Positions 32,667 through 41,286 of a DNA stretch of 53,698 nucleotides are shown in pieces (the stretch's first letter is position 1; every line of letters begins with the position of its first letter). This DNA is from CAZSVE01 sp964610175. Its GTDB lineage: Bacteria; Pseudomonadota; Gammaproteobacteria; HK1. Position numbers and translations under genes: made by a program. Location of the stretch: the NCBI GenBank assembly GCA_964610175.1, contig CAZSVE010000010.1, positions 1 to 53,698 on the forward strand, given 5' to 3'. The notes under the pieces are model-generated. The model made no database searches. It was not told the origin of the DNA and saw nothing but the letters and a program-made list of their open reading frames with translations.

Positions 32667-34715
32667 TTATTCTTCCTCTTGCCCCGGTTTGAAATCTGCC
32701 ATTAGCTGTTGCTGAGTGTGGGCGGGCACGGGATCGTAATGGCTGGGCGCGATGGTGTACATGCCTGCACCACCGGTTATCGATTTCAATTCCGACTGGT
32801 ACATTTCCAATTCACTCAACGGAACCTGCCCCGAAACGGTAACCATGCCGTCGCCAAGTGGGTTGGTGCCACTTATCTTGCCGCGTTTTCCGGAGATCCC
32901 GCCGGCGATATCTCCCATATTGTCCTGAGGAACGGTGACATCGATGTTTACGATGGGTTCCAATACGATGGGTTTTGCCTTTGAAATAGCGTCCATGAAC
33001 GCCTTTTTACCGGCCGAGACGAATGCAATTTCCTTGGAGTCCACGGGATGGTATTTTCCATCGTGTACAGTTACTTTGATGTCTTCCACGGTATAACCGG
33101 CGATTGAGCCGGACTCCAGAACCTGCCTGATTCCTTTTTCCACTGCAGGGATGAATTGTTGCGGTATTACCCCACCGACGATGGCGTCCACGAATTCGAA
33201 GCCGGTCCCTCGAGGAAGCGGTTCGACCCGCAGGAATACTTCACCGAACTGGCCGGCTCCACCGGTTTGTTTTTTGTGGCGGTGGTGACCTTCCGCGGAC
33301 ATCGTGATGGTTTCTAGATATGCGATCCGTGGCGGTCGTGTATCGACCTCGACATGGTAGCGTTCTTTCATCCGTTCGAGCATGATGCGCAAATGGAGTT
33401 CCCCCAGTCCCCGTATTACCGTCTCGTGAGTGGTGGTGTTTTGCTCGATCAGGAAGGATGGGTCTTCGGCGTCGAGTTTGTGTAATGTGTCGGAGAGCTT
33501 CTGTTCGTCGCCTCGCGTTTTGGCTCGAATAGCGAGTCCGAACATGGGGGTAGGCGCCTCGATGACCGGTGGTCCAAGTTCATCCTCGTCATGAGAATCG
33601 TGCAGAACGGTATCGAAGCGCACCTCATCGACCTTGGTGACGGCACAGAGATCGCCCGGAATCCCAACCTCGATCTCTATGTGATCCTTTCCCTGTAATT
33701 TGAATAGATGACCGACTTTGAAGGGTTTGCGCCCGTCGCCTACGAATAGCTGACTATCCTTGGTGATGGTTCCCTGATGTATGCGGAAGGTGCCGATCCT
33801 ACCGACGAACGGATCGATGAACACCTTGAATACATGGGCGATGACGTTTGCCTCGGCATCGGGGGTCGGCGTGAATTTTTCATCGCCGTCCGTATTTTTT
33901 TGGAAGGTAATGGGATTCCCTTCCAGGGGGTTCGGCATGAACTTGCTGAAAATATCGAGCAGCGCCGAAACACCGACATCGGCCTCCGCCGACGCGAAAC
34001 ACACCGGCACCAAATGTCCCTCGCGCAGGGCCTTCTTGAAGGCACCTTGCAGCAGGGCCGGATCCACATCGTCTCCTTTTTCCAGATAGAGTTCCATCAG
34101 CTCCTCGTCCATTTCCACGATCTGCTCGATGACCTGGGTGTGGGCATCGGATACCGAAGAAAAGTCCGTATCCTTTTGCTCGCTGGCGAAGAGGCAGTCC
34201 ACGACACCGGTGCCTTTGCCGGTGGGAAGGTTCAAGGGCAGACACTCCGGGCCGAAGACGTCGTTTATCTGCTGCAATACTCCCTCGAGATCGGTTTCCT
34301 CGGCATCGATCTTGTTGATGATCACCATGCGGCACAGATTGGACTTGGCGGCGGACTCCATCATCCTTCGCCCACTCATCTCGACCCCTACGCGCGCATC
34401 CAGGACCAACACCGCGGTTTCGACAGCGGGCAATGTGCTAATGGCGCGTCCCATGAAATCCGGATAGCCGGGGGTGTCGACGAGGTTGATATGTTTGTTA
34501 TCGAAATCGAAGCTTACGAGCGCCGAATGCAATGATCGTTGGTGTTCTTTTTCCTGCGCGTCGAAATCGCAAACAGTGGTCCCTTTTGTTACGTGTCCCG
34601 GTGTGGGAATAACCCCTGCTTTGTGCAGCAGGGCTTCTATCAGCGTAGTCTTGCCCGTGCCCCCCTGTCCTATGAGGGCGATGTTGCGAATATCGGGGGT
34701 TGTGTAATTGGGCAT
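32667..34715 (-). CDS. Elongation factor G-like translational GTPase
   Basis: 682 aa. G domain: GQGGTGKTTLIEALL (G1), VDTPGYPDF (G3, with Tyr after DTPG instead of the His of canonical EF-G) and INKIDAEETD (G4). Domains II-V follow (GRIGTFRIHQGTI, EDPSFLIEQNTTTHETVIRG, GKYHPVDSKEIAFVSAGKKA). GAGGAGG just upstream of ATG 34715 is a strong SD. The DTPGY variant and overall divergence place it in the EF-G-like (FusA2-type) branch, whose members can lack canonical translocase activity, so it is probably a second, specialised factor. C-terminal EEE. Confidence 0.88.
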   Translation of the reverse strand: MPNYTTPDIRNIALIGQGGTGKTTLIEALLHKAGVIPTPGHVTKGTTVCDFDAQEKEHQRSLHSALVSFDFDNKHINLVDTPGYPDFMGRAISTLPAVETAVLVLDARVGVEMSGRRMMESAAKSNLCRMVIINKIDAEETDLEGVLQQINDVFGPECLPLNLPTGKGTGVVDCLFASEQKDTDFSSVSDAHTQVIEQIVEMDEELMELYLEKGDDVDPALLQGAFKKALREGHLVPVCFASAEADVGVSALLDIFSKFMPNPLEGNPITFQKNTDGDEKFTPTPDAEANVIAHVFKVFIDPFVGRIGTFRIHQGTITKDSQLFVGDGRKPFKVGHLFKLQGKDHIEIEVGIPGDLCAVTKVDEVRFDTVLHDSHDEDELGPPVIEAPTPMFGLAIRAKTRGDEQKLSDTLHKLDAEDPSFLIEQNTTTHETVIRGLGELHLRIMLERMKERYHVEVDTRPPRIAYLETITMSAEGHHRHKKQTGGAGQFGEVFLRVEPLPRGTGFEFVDAIVGGVIPQQFIPAVEKGIRQVLESGSIAGYTVEDIKVTVHDGKYHPVDSKEIAFVSAGKKAFMDAISKAKPIVLEPIVNIDVTVPQDNMGDIAGGISGKRGKISGTNPLGDGMVTVSGQVPLSELEMYQSELKSITGGAGMYTIAPSHYDPVPAHTQQQLMADFKPGQEEE

Positions 34716-34742
34716 CGAGTGTATTCCTCCTCAGGTGGAAAT

Positions 34743-34949
34743 TCAGGGATTTGGAAATGTAACTTTTTTATATACTTCCTTGAGCGTCACGGTGCAACCG
34801 ATCGAGTTCAATTGAATTTCCTGGTCGACATCATGGAACCACGAATAGGACCAGGAGTCATCCATCTTGCGCGTGAATTTTTCCAGATGGTGTTTTTTTC
34901 GAGATACCAGAATGTATTCGATTTTGAAAAGAGATAATGTCTCTGGCAA
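34743..34949 (-). pseudogene. Uma2-family nuclease, C-terminal fragment
   Basis: IEYILVSRKKHHLEKFTRK with SWSYSWFHDVDQEIQLNSIG and CTVTLKEVYKKV matches the C-terminal third of Uma2-type (PD-(D/E)XK-like) proteins: EY.LVS, L.SIG..L.L.E.Y. The catalytic N-terminal part is missing; the fragment begins 3 bp after the stop of the membrane-protein gene. AT-rich. Confidence 0.6.
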
Positions 34950-34951
34950 AC

Positions 34952-35500
34952 TTAAAATTTCATGATCCGCCGTTCAATTTCAAACAAGCGATAATCGAGA
35001 AACATCATAACAACTAGCCAGGCAAGGAAAATACTCCAATCCAACCAAGTAACATAATCACTATTGATCAACAAATTAATAAATGCCATTAATATGGTTG
35101 CAGAAAATATAGTTGTTGTTACGATAAAACGATTCATATTGGTAAATTGTTTTGGTTTTTCACTAACGAACTTACCCCATAATTCTTCGCTTGATCCTGT
35201 CAAATCATGTTTTTGTAAAAAAGATCGAATACGATTAACCGCAAATTCTCCTCCAAGTATGTATAAATCAAAAAGAATCGCAACGATAGGAATTAGATAT
35301 AAAAAAGCGTTGATATGGCCAATTCCAAACTGATTGGATTCAGCAACATTGGTACTACTAAATCTATGGAGTAGTGCAGTAAAACTGAATAATACAATTA
35401 TGAAAGAAAATTTTACTCTAATATAAGCAGCGCGTCTGTCCTGTTGGCGCAATTTTTCTTGCCGCAGGTGATCGATAAAAGAAGGAGAAACATATGTCAT
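34952..35500 (-). CDS. AT-rich four-TM membrane protein
   Basis: 182 aa. TM segments are predicted near residues 30-48, 65-85, 122-142 and 150-168. The N-terminus is charged (IDHLRQEKLRQQDRRAAY). A soluble loop at about 88-118 carries LTGSSEELWGKFVSEKPKQF. It overlaps the U32-like gene by 4 bp (ATGA), so translation is coupled. No known family is recognised. GC is far below the flanking genes, indicating the pair was acquired together. It may anchor or sense for its partner. Confidence 0.65.
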   Translation of the reverse strand: MTYVSPSFIDHLRQEKLRQQDRRAAYIRVKFSFIIVLFSFTALLHRFSSTNVAESNQFGIGHINAFLYLIPIVAILFDLYILGGEFAVNRIRSFLQKHDLTGSSEELWGKFVSEKPKQFTNMNRFIVTTTIFSATILMAFINLLINSDYVTWLDWSIFLAWLVVMMFLDYRLFEIERRIMKF

Positions 35501-36468
35501 AATTGGACCTCATTACCTGAAACCCTAAAAGATATGAGATCGGAGTTGTATTCCATGACAGGAAAAACGGAATGTTTGAAGTTCGCTACAATTTCTCGGA
35601 GATCACCATCATATTTACCAGACATATAAGCTCTAAGACACTTTGATATTTTCTTATTGTCGAATTCTCTGCCAACGATCTTCAGGTAAGGATCAAAGCT
35701 GGTATACCTGGAAATATTTCCAGGATGAATAAAATTGGATTTTCGTATCCCATTCTTGTTCATATAACTTCGGCAAGGTTGCGTCAAAGTCCTCATCTCA
35801 AGAGGATTATTGATAAAATCTTCGATAGTCGACGAAATTGTATACGACTCGCTAGCCAATTGATCACTTCTACGATACGGACAAAATCTAATGCATCCCT
35901 CATTAACCATAATTTTAAAGGTAATGTTATTCTGTTTTGTTATCGACCAAAATTCGTATATCTTGACAAAATCATCATTGAAGTCGGGTGGCAGTAGAAA
36001 GATGGAGATCCCCATTCTGATGAGTAGCTTCAAATCTTCCTTGGTACGGATTCGAATATAAACTGAATTTTGTATTTTTATATCTTTTGGGAAGTATTTT
36101 CTCAATTGTTCTAAAAGAGGGATATTCCCTACAGTCAACGTGTCGACCCCCATATCCAGAAGACGAAACACGTATCGAAGACCATCTTTACCCAGGATAC
36201 CACTAAAATTCAGCAGAAGATTTGTGGAAATAGAATTTACCGATGAGAAACCGATTAATTCGCGTAGTTGCCGATGATATATATGCCGATCGAAGTAGTA
36301 GTGACCGTTTTTCTTCCTAACGGATCCCTTTATCTTGGGACGACGGCCCGAAGGCAAAATGGCTGGGTCTCCGGCAAAATATATCTCTTTTACATGCCCG
36401 ATTACATCGGGCCGCAAGACTTCTTGTAGAAAGTGATCTTCGCCATTGTAGGGGATTGAGACCTGCAT
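35497..36468 (-). CDS. U32-peptidase-like protein of unknown function
   Basis: 323 aa. A TIM-barrel-like pattern (VDTLTVGNIPLLEQLRKYFP, KIQNSVYIRIRTKEDLKLLI) leads to a Cys-rich centre (MVNEGCIRFCPYR, then CRSYM and SKCLRAYMSGKYDG) and DPYLKIVGREF. This arrangement of Cys and the FC.YR.S motif resembles U32-type proteins (UbiU/UbiV/YegQ), several of which bind an Fe-S cluster and act in hydroxylation or modification rather than proteolysis. It is an N-terminally divergent, AT-rich member. It is co-translated with the four-TM gene. Function unknown; a membrane-linked redox or modification step is speculative. Confidence 0.6.
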   Translation of the reverse strand: MQVSIPYNGEDHFLQEVLRPDVIGHVKEIYFAGDPAILPSGRRPKIKGSVRKKNGHYYFDRHIYHRQLRELIGFSSVNSISTNLLLNFSGILGKDGLRYVFRLLDMGVDTLTVGNIPLLEQLRKYFPKDIKIQNSVYIRIRTKEDLKLLIRMGISIFLLPPDFNDDFVKIYEFWSITKQNNITFKIMVNEGCIRFCPYRRSDQLASESYTISSTIEDFINNPLEMRTLTQPCRSYMNKNGIRKSNFIHPGNISRYTSFDPYLKIVGREFDNKKISKCLRAYMSGKYDGDLREIVANFKHSVFPVMEYNSDLISFRVSGNEVQL

Positions 36469-36556
36469 TTTTAACGTTCAGCTACGCTCCCAATCTAGAA
36501 AAGCAAGGTAATGGCGGAATTGATGGCTTTTGTAAAAAAACAACATAAAGACTATC

Positions 36557-37657
36557 TCAAGGCAAATGCTTCTTCGCCAGATATGCATGGGAACGCATCT
36601 CTTCCAGACGGCTTTTGGTCCGCTTGAACTGGAACGCCAGCCGACCTTCCGGATAATACAAACCAGCGGGAGGCGCAGCAGCGGATATGATCAGATTGAC
36701 ATTACGATCGTAGAATTCATCCACCAGGTGAATGAAACGCAACGCCTTCTCGTTGTCTTCCGGCCCCAGCAACGGGACATTGGCCAGCAGCACGGTGTGA
36801 AAATAGCGAGCGATTTCGATGTAGTCGGCGGTCCCCCGGGGTCCATCGCAAAGATCCTCGAAGTCGAACCAAACCATCCCATCGGAAACCCGCACCGTGG
36901 GGATGAAGCGTCCCTCGATAGCCAATGCCTCCCCCACCTTTACGTTTTCCGGACCAAGTCCGAGAAAGCTCTTCATCAGACTCTCATCGCCCTTGTCGTC
37001 CAGGGGACAGTGGTATATTTCCGCCTGTTCCAGGGCGCGCAGGCGATAATCCAGTTCGCCCGCCAGATGAATCACCCGGGTATGCCGCTTGATGAGATCG
37101 ATGGCGGGCAGAAAACGCGCTCGCTGCAAGCCATCCTTGTATAGATCGTCCGGTTGAATATTCGAAGTGGTAACCAATACTACCCTGCGATCCATGAGGG
37201 CACCCATCAGTCGGCCCAGCACCATGGCGTCGGCGATATCGGAGACATGAAATTCATCGAAACACAGAACGCGCGCTTCCCCCGCAATGCGGTCGGCCAC
37301 GATTTGCAGGGGATCGGGAATTTCGGGCAGTGTCTTCAATTCGGCGTGGATCTGTTGCATGAAACGGTGAAAATGCCGTCTCATTTTGTCTTCGAAGGGC
37401 AGGGTATCGTAGAAAAGGTTCATCAAGTGGGTTTTACCCCTGCCGACACCACTCCAGACGTAAAGCCCGAGAATGTCATTGGCACGGGTTCGGGCGCGTC
37501 CTTCCTTGAGTCTTTTCCATAGCCCGGATGGTGTTGCTTGCGCCGCCGATAATTCCTCGTAGATACGCTGCAACTCCTGGACGACGATCTCCTGGGCCGT
37601 ATCATACCGGAATGTGCCTCCCTCCACGTCCGATCGATATCTTTCCATTGGTGTCAT
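36557..37657 (-). CDS. zapE: AFG1/ZapE-family cell-division ATPase
   Basis: 366 aa P-loop ATPase. LYVWSGVGRGKTHLMNLFYD holds Walker A, VLCFDEFHVSDIADAMVLGR Walker B, and VLVTTSNIQPDDLYKDGLQR sensor 1. The C-terminal FDRN/EFYDRNVNLIISA and RTKSRLEEMRS are family features. In E. coli ZapE destabilises FtsZ polymers at constriction; mitochondrial homologue AFG1. Start ATG 37657, or ATG 37648 (MERYRSD). It is flanked by AT-rich accessory genes on one side and repeats on the other. Confidence 0.94.
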   Translation of the reverse strand: MTPMERYRSDVEGGTFRYDTAQEIVVQELQRIYEELSAAQATPSGLWKRLKEGRARTRANDILGLYVWSGVGRGKTHLMNLFYDTLPFEDKMRRHFHRFMQQIHAELKTLPEIPDPLQIVADRIAGEARVLCFDEFHVSDIADAMVLGRLMGALMDRRVVLVTTSNIQPDDLYKDGLQRARFLPAIDLIKRHTRVIHLAGELDYRLRALEQAEIYHCPLDDKGDESLMKSFLGLGPENVKVGEALAIEGRFIPTVRVSDGMVWFDFEDLCDGPRGTADYIEIARYFHTVLLANVPLLGPEDNEKALRFIHLVDEFYDRNVNLIISAAAPPAGLYYPEGRLAFQFKRTKSRLEEMRSHAYLAKKHLP

Positions 37658-37751
37658 GATGATACCCGTTTTTCAATGTTCGAAATCGAACCCCACGAAG
37701 ATCCACTTTGGGCTGAACGCAAAGATTCCCCTCTCGACTACACTCGATTAC

Positions 37752-37952
37752 GTTATTTATTTCCCGCTTGGCTTCGCAAATGAGTCGTAACGCATTGGCT
37801 TCGCGCCAAGACTGAAATAGGGTGAGTCTTGGCACACGGACCGATTCTCTCGGGATCTTTGTTTTTCCGATACCTGAATTTTATAGAACACCGATTTTGC
37901 TTTACCGATGCCGGATCATGTCCTTGTCGGTTCGAGCGTAAACTTCGCCAGG
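37752..37952 (-). repeat. Family A repeat with family B nested inside
   Basis: The A right part (37752-37790, TTATTTCCCGCTTGGCTTCG) and A left part (37875-37952, ...AACTTCGCCAGG) are split by a complete minus-strand B copy (37793-37874). The junction is near the same internal A position as at 42505. 37660-38331 contains no gene. Confidence 0.8.
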
Positions 37953-38188
37953 GACCGACCCGGATGGCACATGGGGAATATAGTCGAAATAATTGCCTGG
38001 TTCTTTAGTATCTGTACACAAACAGTCCACATGCGAGTATCATCCAAGCTGCACTTTCGTGCGATCCAACCGAAGTACTTCCCACAATCCGAGCAGGATA
38101 GCCACTTTACCCTTAGACTGTAACAAGCTTTATCCGCGAAAACCAATGAACGAAGTTCGGGCTCGAACCGATGAAGCATGATTCGATA

Positions 38189-38298
38189 CTAGCGGAGCTT
38201 GTGCCCGAACCGACAAAGCATGTTCGAGTACTGGTAAGGCGGAATTGGTGCCTTATAAGGCTTGATCCAATCGTGAAGCCGAGCGGGAAATAAACAAA
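38189..38298 (+). repeat. Family A dispersed repeat
   Basis: CTAGCGGAGCTTGTGCCCGA to GGGAAATAAACAAA, 110 bp. It is preceded by a partial copy (38140-38188). The next gene starts 33 bp downstream. Confidence 0.85.
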
Positions 38299-38331
38299 TC
38301 ATCATGAAACCATACAATAGATAATACGTTC

Positions 38332-38595
38332 ATGAGCGACAATACATCGACATTCGAAGAACGCCTCCTGCAGGTCTTTCGGGGGACATTGATAGACATC
38401 ATCCGGGATACCACCACAAAGCCGGGTTCCAGTCACCCCCTATCGGAACGCACGCGCGAGGAGATATGCCACTGCCTCGATCTTATCACAGCACGTCAAA
38501 GGGAAATGGCGGAAGCAGCGGGCAGGCCCCTCGATGAAAGGCCCGTCTTCCCCGAACAAACACCGTGCAAAAAAAACGATCACGATCCCGAATAG
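38332..38595 (+). CDS. Small conserved protein (often mis-named segregation/condensation protein A)
   Basis: 87 aa: RLLQVFRGTLIDIIRDTTTK then HPLSERTREEICHCLDLITA and RQREMAEAAGRP. I recall similar short proteins of gammaproteobacteria annotated as ScpA-like next to histone-deacetylase genes, but the true ScpA domain is much larger. Predicted helical, soluble. Overlaps no gene; the HDAC-family gene follows 41 bp later, probably in the same transcript. Function unknown. Confidence 0.72.
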   Translation: MSDNTSTFEERLLQVFRGTLIDIIRDTTTKPGSSHPLSERTREEICHCLDLITARQREMAEAAGRPLDERPVFPEQTPCKKNDHDPE

Positions 38596-38636
38596 AGCTC
38601 TCGACCAGGATTCATCGACCCAAAGAAACCTACATC

Positions 38637-39560
38637 ATGCGTACCGCCTATATCTCGCACCCCGACTGTCTGCGCCATGAAATGATCCAAGGTCATCCGG
38701 AATGTCCCAAGCGGATTGGCGCAATCGAAGATCGCCTGCTTGCCGCCGGCATCCTCGATTTCCTGCAATATTACAACGCTCCCGCCGCCAGCATCTGGCA
38801 ACTAAGGCGTGTCCATCGAAGGAGACACGTGTGGAAGATCCTATCCGGTTCACCCAAGGAAGGACTTACCCACATCGATCCGGATACCTACATGAATCCC
38901 CACACCACACACGCCGCTCGGCGTGCCGCGGGCGCCGTGGTGTTGGGTACCAACCTCGTCATCGACAAAAAGGTCGATAACGCCTTTTGTTGTGTTCGCC
39001 CCCCGGGGCATCACGCCGAACGTAGCGAGGCCATGGGATTTTGTTTCTTCAACAACATCGCCGTGGGGGCGGCGCATGCCATCGCCAGGCATCACCTGAA
39101 ACGGGTCGCCATCCTCGATTTCGACGTGCACCACGGGAACGGCACCGAAGATATCTTCGAAAATGACCAGCGGGTAATGGTCTGCTCCGCATACCAGCAC
39201 CCATTCTACCCATACAGCGGACGGCCTACCGTGGATGGCCGGCTCATCAACGTGGAACTCCCGTCCGGCACCACAGGAGAGGAATTCCGTCGCGCGATCA
39301 CCGAGAAATGGTTTCCCCAGCTCCATGCCTTCCGACCCCAGATGATCTTCATCTCCGCCGGTTTCGATGCCCATGCCGAAGACGACATGGCCGATCTCCG
39401 TCTCCTCGAAGACGATTACACCTGGATAACCCGGGAAATCATGGCCCTGGCCGAGCAATACGCCGAAAATCGCATCGTCTCCACCCTGGAAGGCGGGTAC
39501 AACCTACATGCCTTGGGAAGAAGCGTTGCCGCCCATATCAAGACATTGATGCGTTTGTAG
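38637..39560 (+). CDS. Histone deacetylase family (acetoin utilisation-like) deacetylase
   Basis: 307 aa class II-type HDAC fold. HPDCLRHEMIQGHPECPKRI is the N-terminus, CVRPPGHHAERSEAMGFCFF the His-His pair and FNNIAVGA motif, VAILDFDVHHGNGTEDIF the first Zn Asp and His, and ISAGFDAHAEDDMADL the second Zn Asp. EGGYNLHALG closes the pocket with the catalytic Tyr. It should remove acetyl groups from lysine, polyamine or small molecules; bacterial substrates vary. ATG 38637 is chosen by homology; an upstream in-frame ATG adds unrelated residues. Confidence 0.93.
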   Translation: MRTAYISHPDCLRHEMIQGHPECPKRIGAIEDRLLAAGILDFLQYYNAPAASIWQLRRVHRRRHVWKILSGSPKEGLTHIDPDTYMNPHTTHAARRAAGAVVLGTNLVIDKKVDNAFCCVRPPGHHAERSEAMGFCFFNNIAVGAAHAIARHHLKRVAILDFDVHHGNGTEDIFENDQRVMVCSAYQHPFYPYSGRPTVDGRLINVELPSGTTGEEFRRAITEKWFPQLHAFRPQMIFISAGFDAHAEDDMADLRLLEDDYTWITREIMALAEQYAENRIVSTLEGGYNLHALGRSVAAHIKTLMRL

Positions 39561-39791
39561 GCAAAAGTGTAGGTAAAAGTCGGAAATCGCAGAACATGCC
39601 GGGAATTTACCGTCCCAGAAAACGAGAAATTTCTCCCATGGGTCGAAATAGCAGGTTCAATGGTATGGTCTGCCTCGCTCCTGTTTTTCGACCTTGCGAT
39701 TGGATTGAAATCCAACCGACCGGTAGCGAAAATCTCGGCCTCCTCCGAATTCCAAAAATCCGAAGAGATACCCAAAACCGAGAAACGCCCG

Positions 39792-40046
39792 ATGATCCCT
39801 ACTCTGTTGCATGATCAACAGATGGTTCGAATCCCGGTTTCCCCCTGCGACAATACGGTGAAAGCGTGCGCATCCGTGATCGACGTGTTCTACGGTGTCG
39901 GTGATCTCACCCACGGGTTCAAGATCGAAGGTTTTCCCGTGGTGCGCGGCATCGACGTGGACGAAGCCTGCCGTTATCCATTCGAGACCAACAACGATGC
40001 GCCTTTCATATGCCGGGATGTAGCCAAGCTTTCCAGCAAGGAGTGA
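39792..40046 (+). pseudogene. DNA cytosine-C5 methyltransferase, N-terminal fragment
   Basis: ASVIDVFYGVGDLTHGFKIE with GFPVVRGIDVDEACRYPFET and ICRDVAKL is motif I and II of m5C methyltransferases (SAM binding). The expected GVGGLTHG carries Asp for the second Gly. The frame stops at TGA 40044 just where the catalytic PCQ motif region should begin; the other 80 percent is missing, replaced by the ATPase-nuclease remnant. 39561-39791 shows no gene. Confidence 0.8.
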
Positions 40047-40768
40047 TTGCGTTCGAAACTCTCCGCTACAAGGAAAAACTGGATGCGCTGGAAACTGTTT
40101 CAGCGGATAATCTGGACGTGGTGATGGATATTTTCTCCGAACTCGATGACATCGAGGCGACACTCTATCACCAGATTATACGCGAACGTATCCGGCTCAT
40201 ACGTACACTTCAAAAGAAAGCACATGAGGACAATGCGCTCGATAAAGTTATCCAACAACGCATATTCGAACATCTATGGTTGCTCGACCCTTCCTGGGAA
40301 CGCGCCGCCACTTCCGAATATATGGAGCAGCAGGTCAGAACCGAATTCGGTAAGATCGAGGCCGGTCTCACGGAAGAGGAAAAACTGGCTCGGTTGGACC
40401 TCGGGTACCGAACCGCTTCCGGAAAACATATCCTCGTCGAATTGAAACGTGCAGACCGCCGAGTGAGCGTTTACGAATTAGCTATACAAATCAATAAATA
40501 TAAAGAGGCAATAGTCAAACTGCTAAAGGCTCAACAACGCGATCACGAACCCTTTGAATTTGTTTGTATCATAGGGGTAGATATCAGGGAGTGGGAGCAA
40601 ACGGATGGTCGTAAATTGGTCGAAGATACGCTGCGTCCCTTGAACGCACGAGTTGTTATGTATCCGGAACTTCTAAGCCGAGCCTATGATTCATACAAGG
40701 CATTCATGGAACAGCACGAAAAGGCCGGTCGCATAAACCGTTTACTGGATGCGATCGACGCGAGCTGA
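40010..40768 (+). pseudogene. C-terminal part of a restriction-type ATPase/nuclease
   Basis: From about codon 12 (VIAFETLRYKEKLDALETVS, then IFSELDDIEATLYHQIIRER) the protein reads like the C-terminal third of the MutL/MORC-like GHKL ATPases found with m5C methyltransferases and Vsr (described by Aravind and colleagues). A PD-(D/E)XK-type site is visible: LDLGYRTASGKHILVELKRA (D, then ExK), followed by a helix QINKYKEAIVKLL. The ATPase half is missing. The 5' end overlaps the methyltransferase fragment out of frame, so one deletion fused both. It still could yield a 240-residue nuclease-like protein. Confidence 0.65.
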
Positions 40769-40789
40769 TGGGCCAAAAGAAAAATCCCC

Positions 40790-41242
40790 TTGTCATTGTT
40801 GTCCCCTGATCCCCCGCCCACACCCGAACGTAGTCGCCTGATGTCCCGCGTCAAGGGCGCAAACACAAAGCCGGAATGGATTGTTCGTCGCCTGCTCCAT
40901 GGAATGGGTTACCGGTATCGCCTGTACCGAAAAGACCTGCCGGGAACTCCCGATATCGTATTTCTGGGACGACGCAAGGCCATCTTCGTCCACGGTTGCT
41001 TCTGGCACCGACACCAGGGATGCAGGCTGACCACCACGCCCAAAACCAGAGCCGCTTTCTGGAAGGAAAAGTTCGAGGCCAATGAGGAACGGGATCGACG
41101 CAAATTCCGGGAACTCGACACCATGGGCTGGAGATATCTCGTCATATGGCAGTGCGAAACCCGCGACGAAAAGGACTCGAAACGCAGATTATCGGAGTTC
41201 CTCGGCCCAACTCGAATTCGATTACCGTCGAACCAAAAATAA
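40790..41242 (+). CDS. vsr: Very short patch repair endonuclease
   Basis: About 150 aa. RSRLMSRVKGANTKPEWIVR is the classic start (MSRIKxxxTKPE), GTPDIVFLGRRKAIFVHGCF with WHRH carries the catalytic Asp and the Zn/His region, and WRYLVIWQCE closes the fold. It nicks 5' of T in T:G mismatches arising from 5-methylcytosine deamination. Start uncertain: TTG 40790 or ATG 40841; an ATG at 40768 overlaps the upstream stop (TGATG) but is out of frame by one base at a CCCC run (about 40803). Its partner methyltransferase is only a fragment. Confidence 0.88.
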   Translation: MSLLSPDPPPTPERSRLMSRVKGANTKPEWIVRRLLHGMGYRYRLYRKDLPGTPDIVFLGRRKAIFVHGCFWHRHQGCRLTTTPKTRAAFWKEKFEANEERDRRKFRELDTMGWRYLVIWQCETRDEKDSKRRLSEFLGPTRIRLPSNQK

Positions 41243-41286
41243 CCCTGCGATCTTCCGCTGCATCCCAAGACTGAATCCCTCGACAA

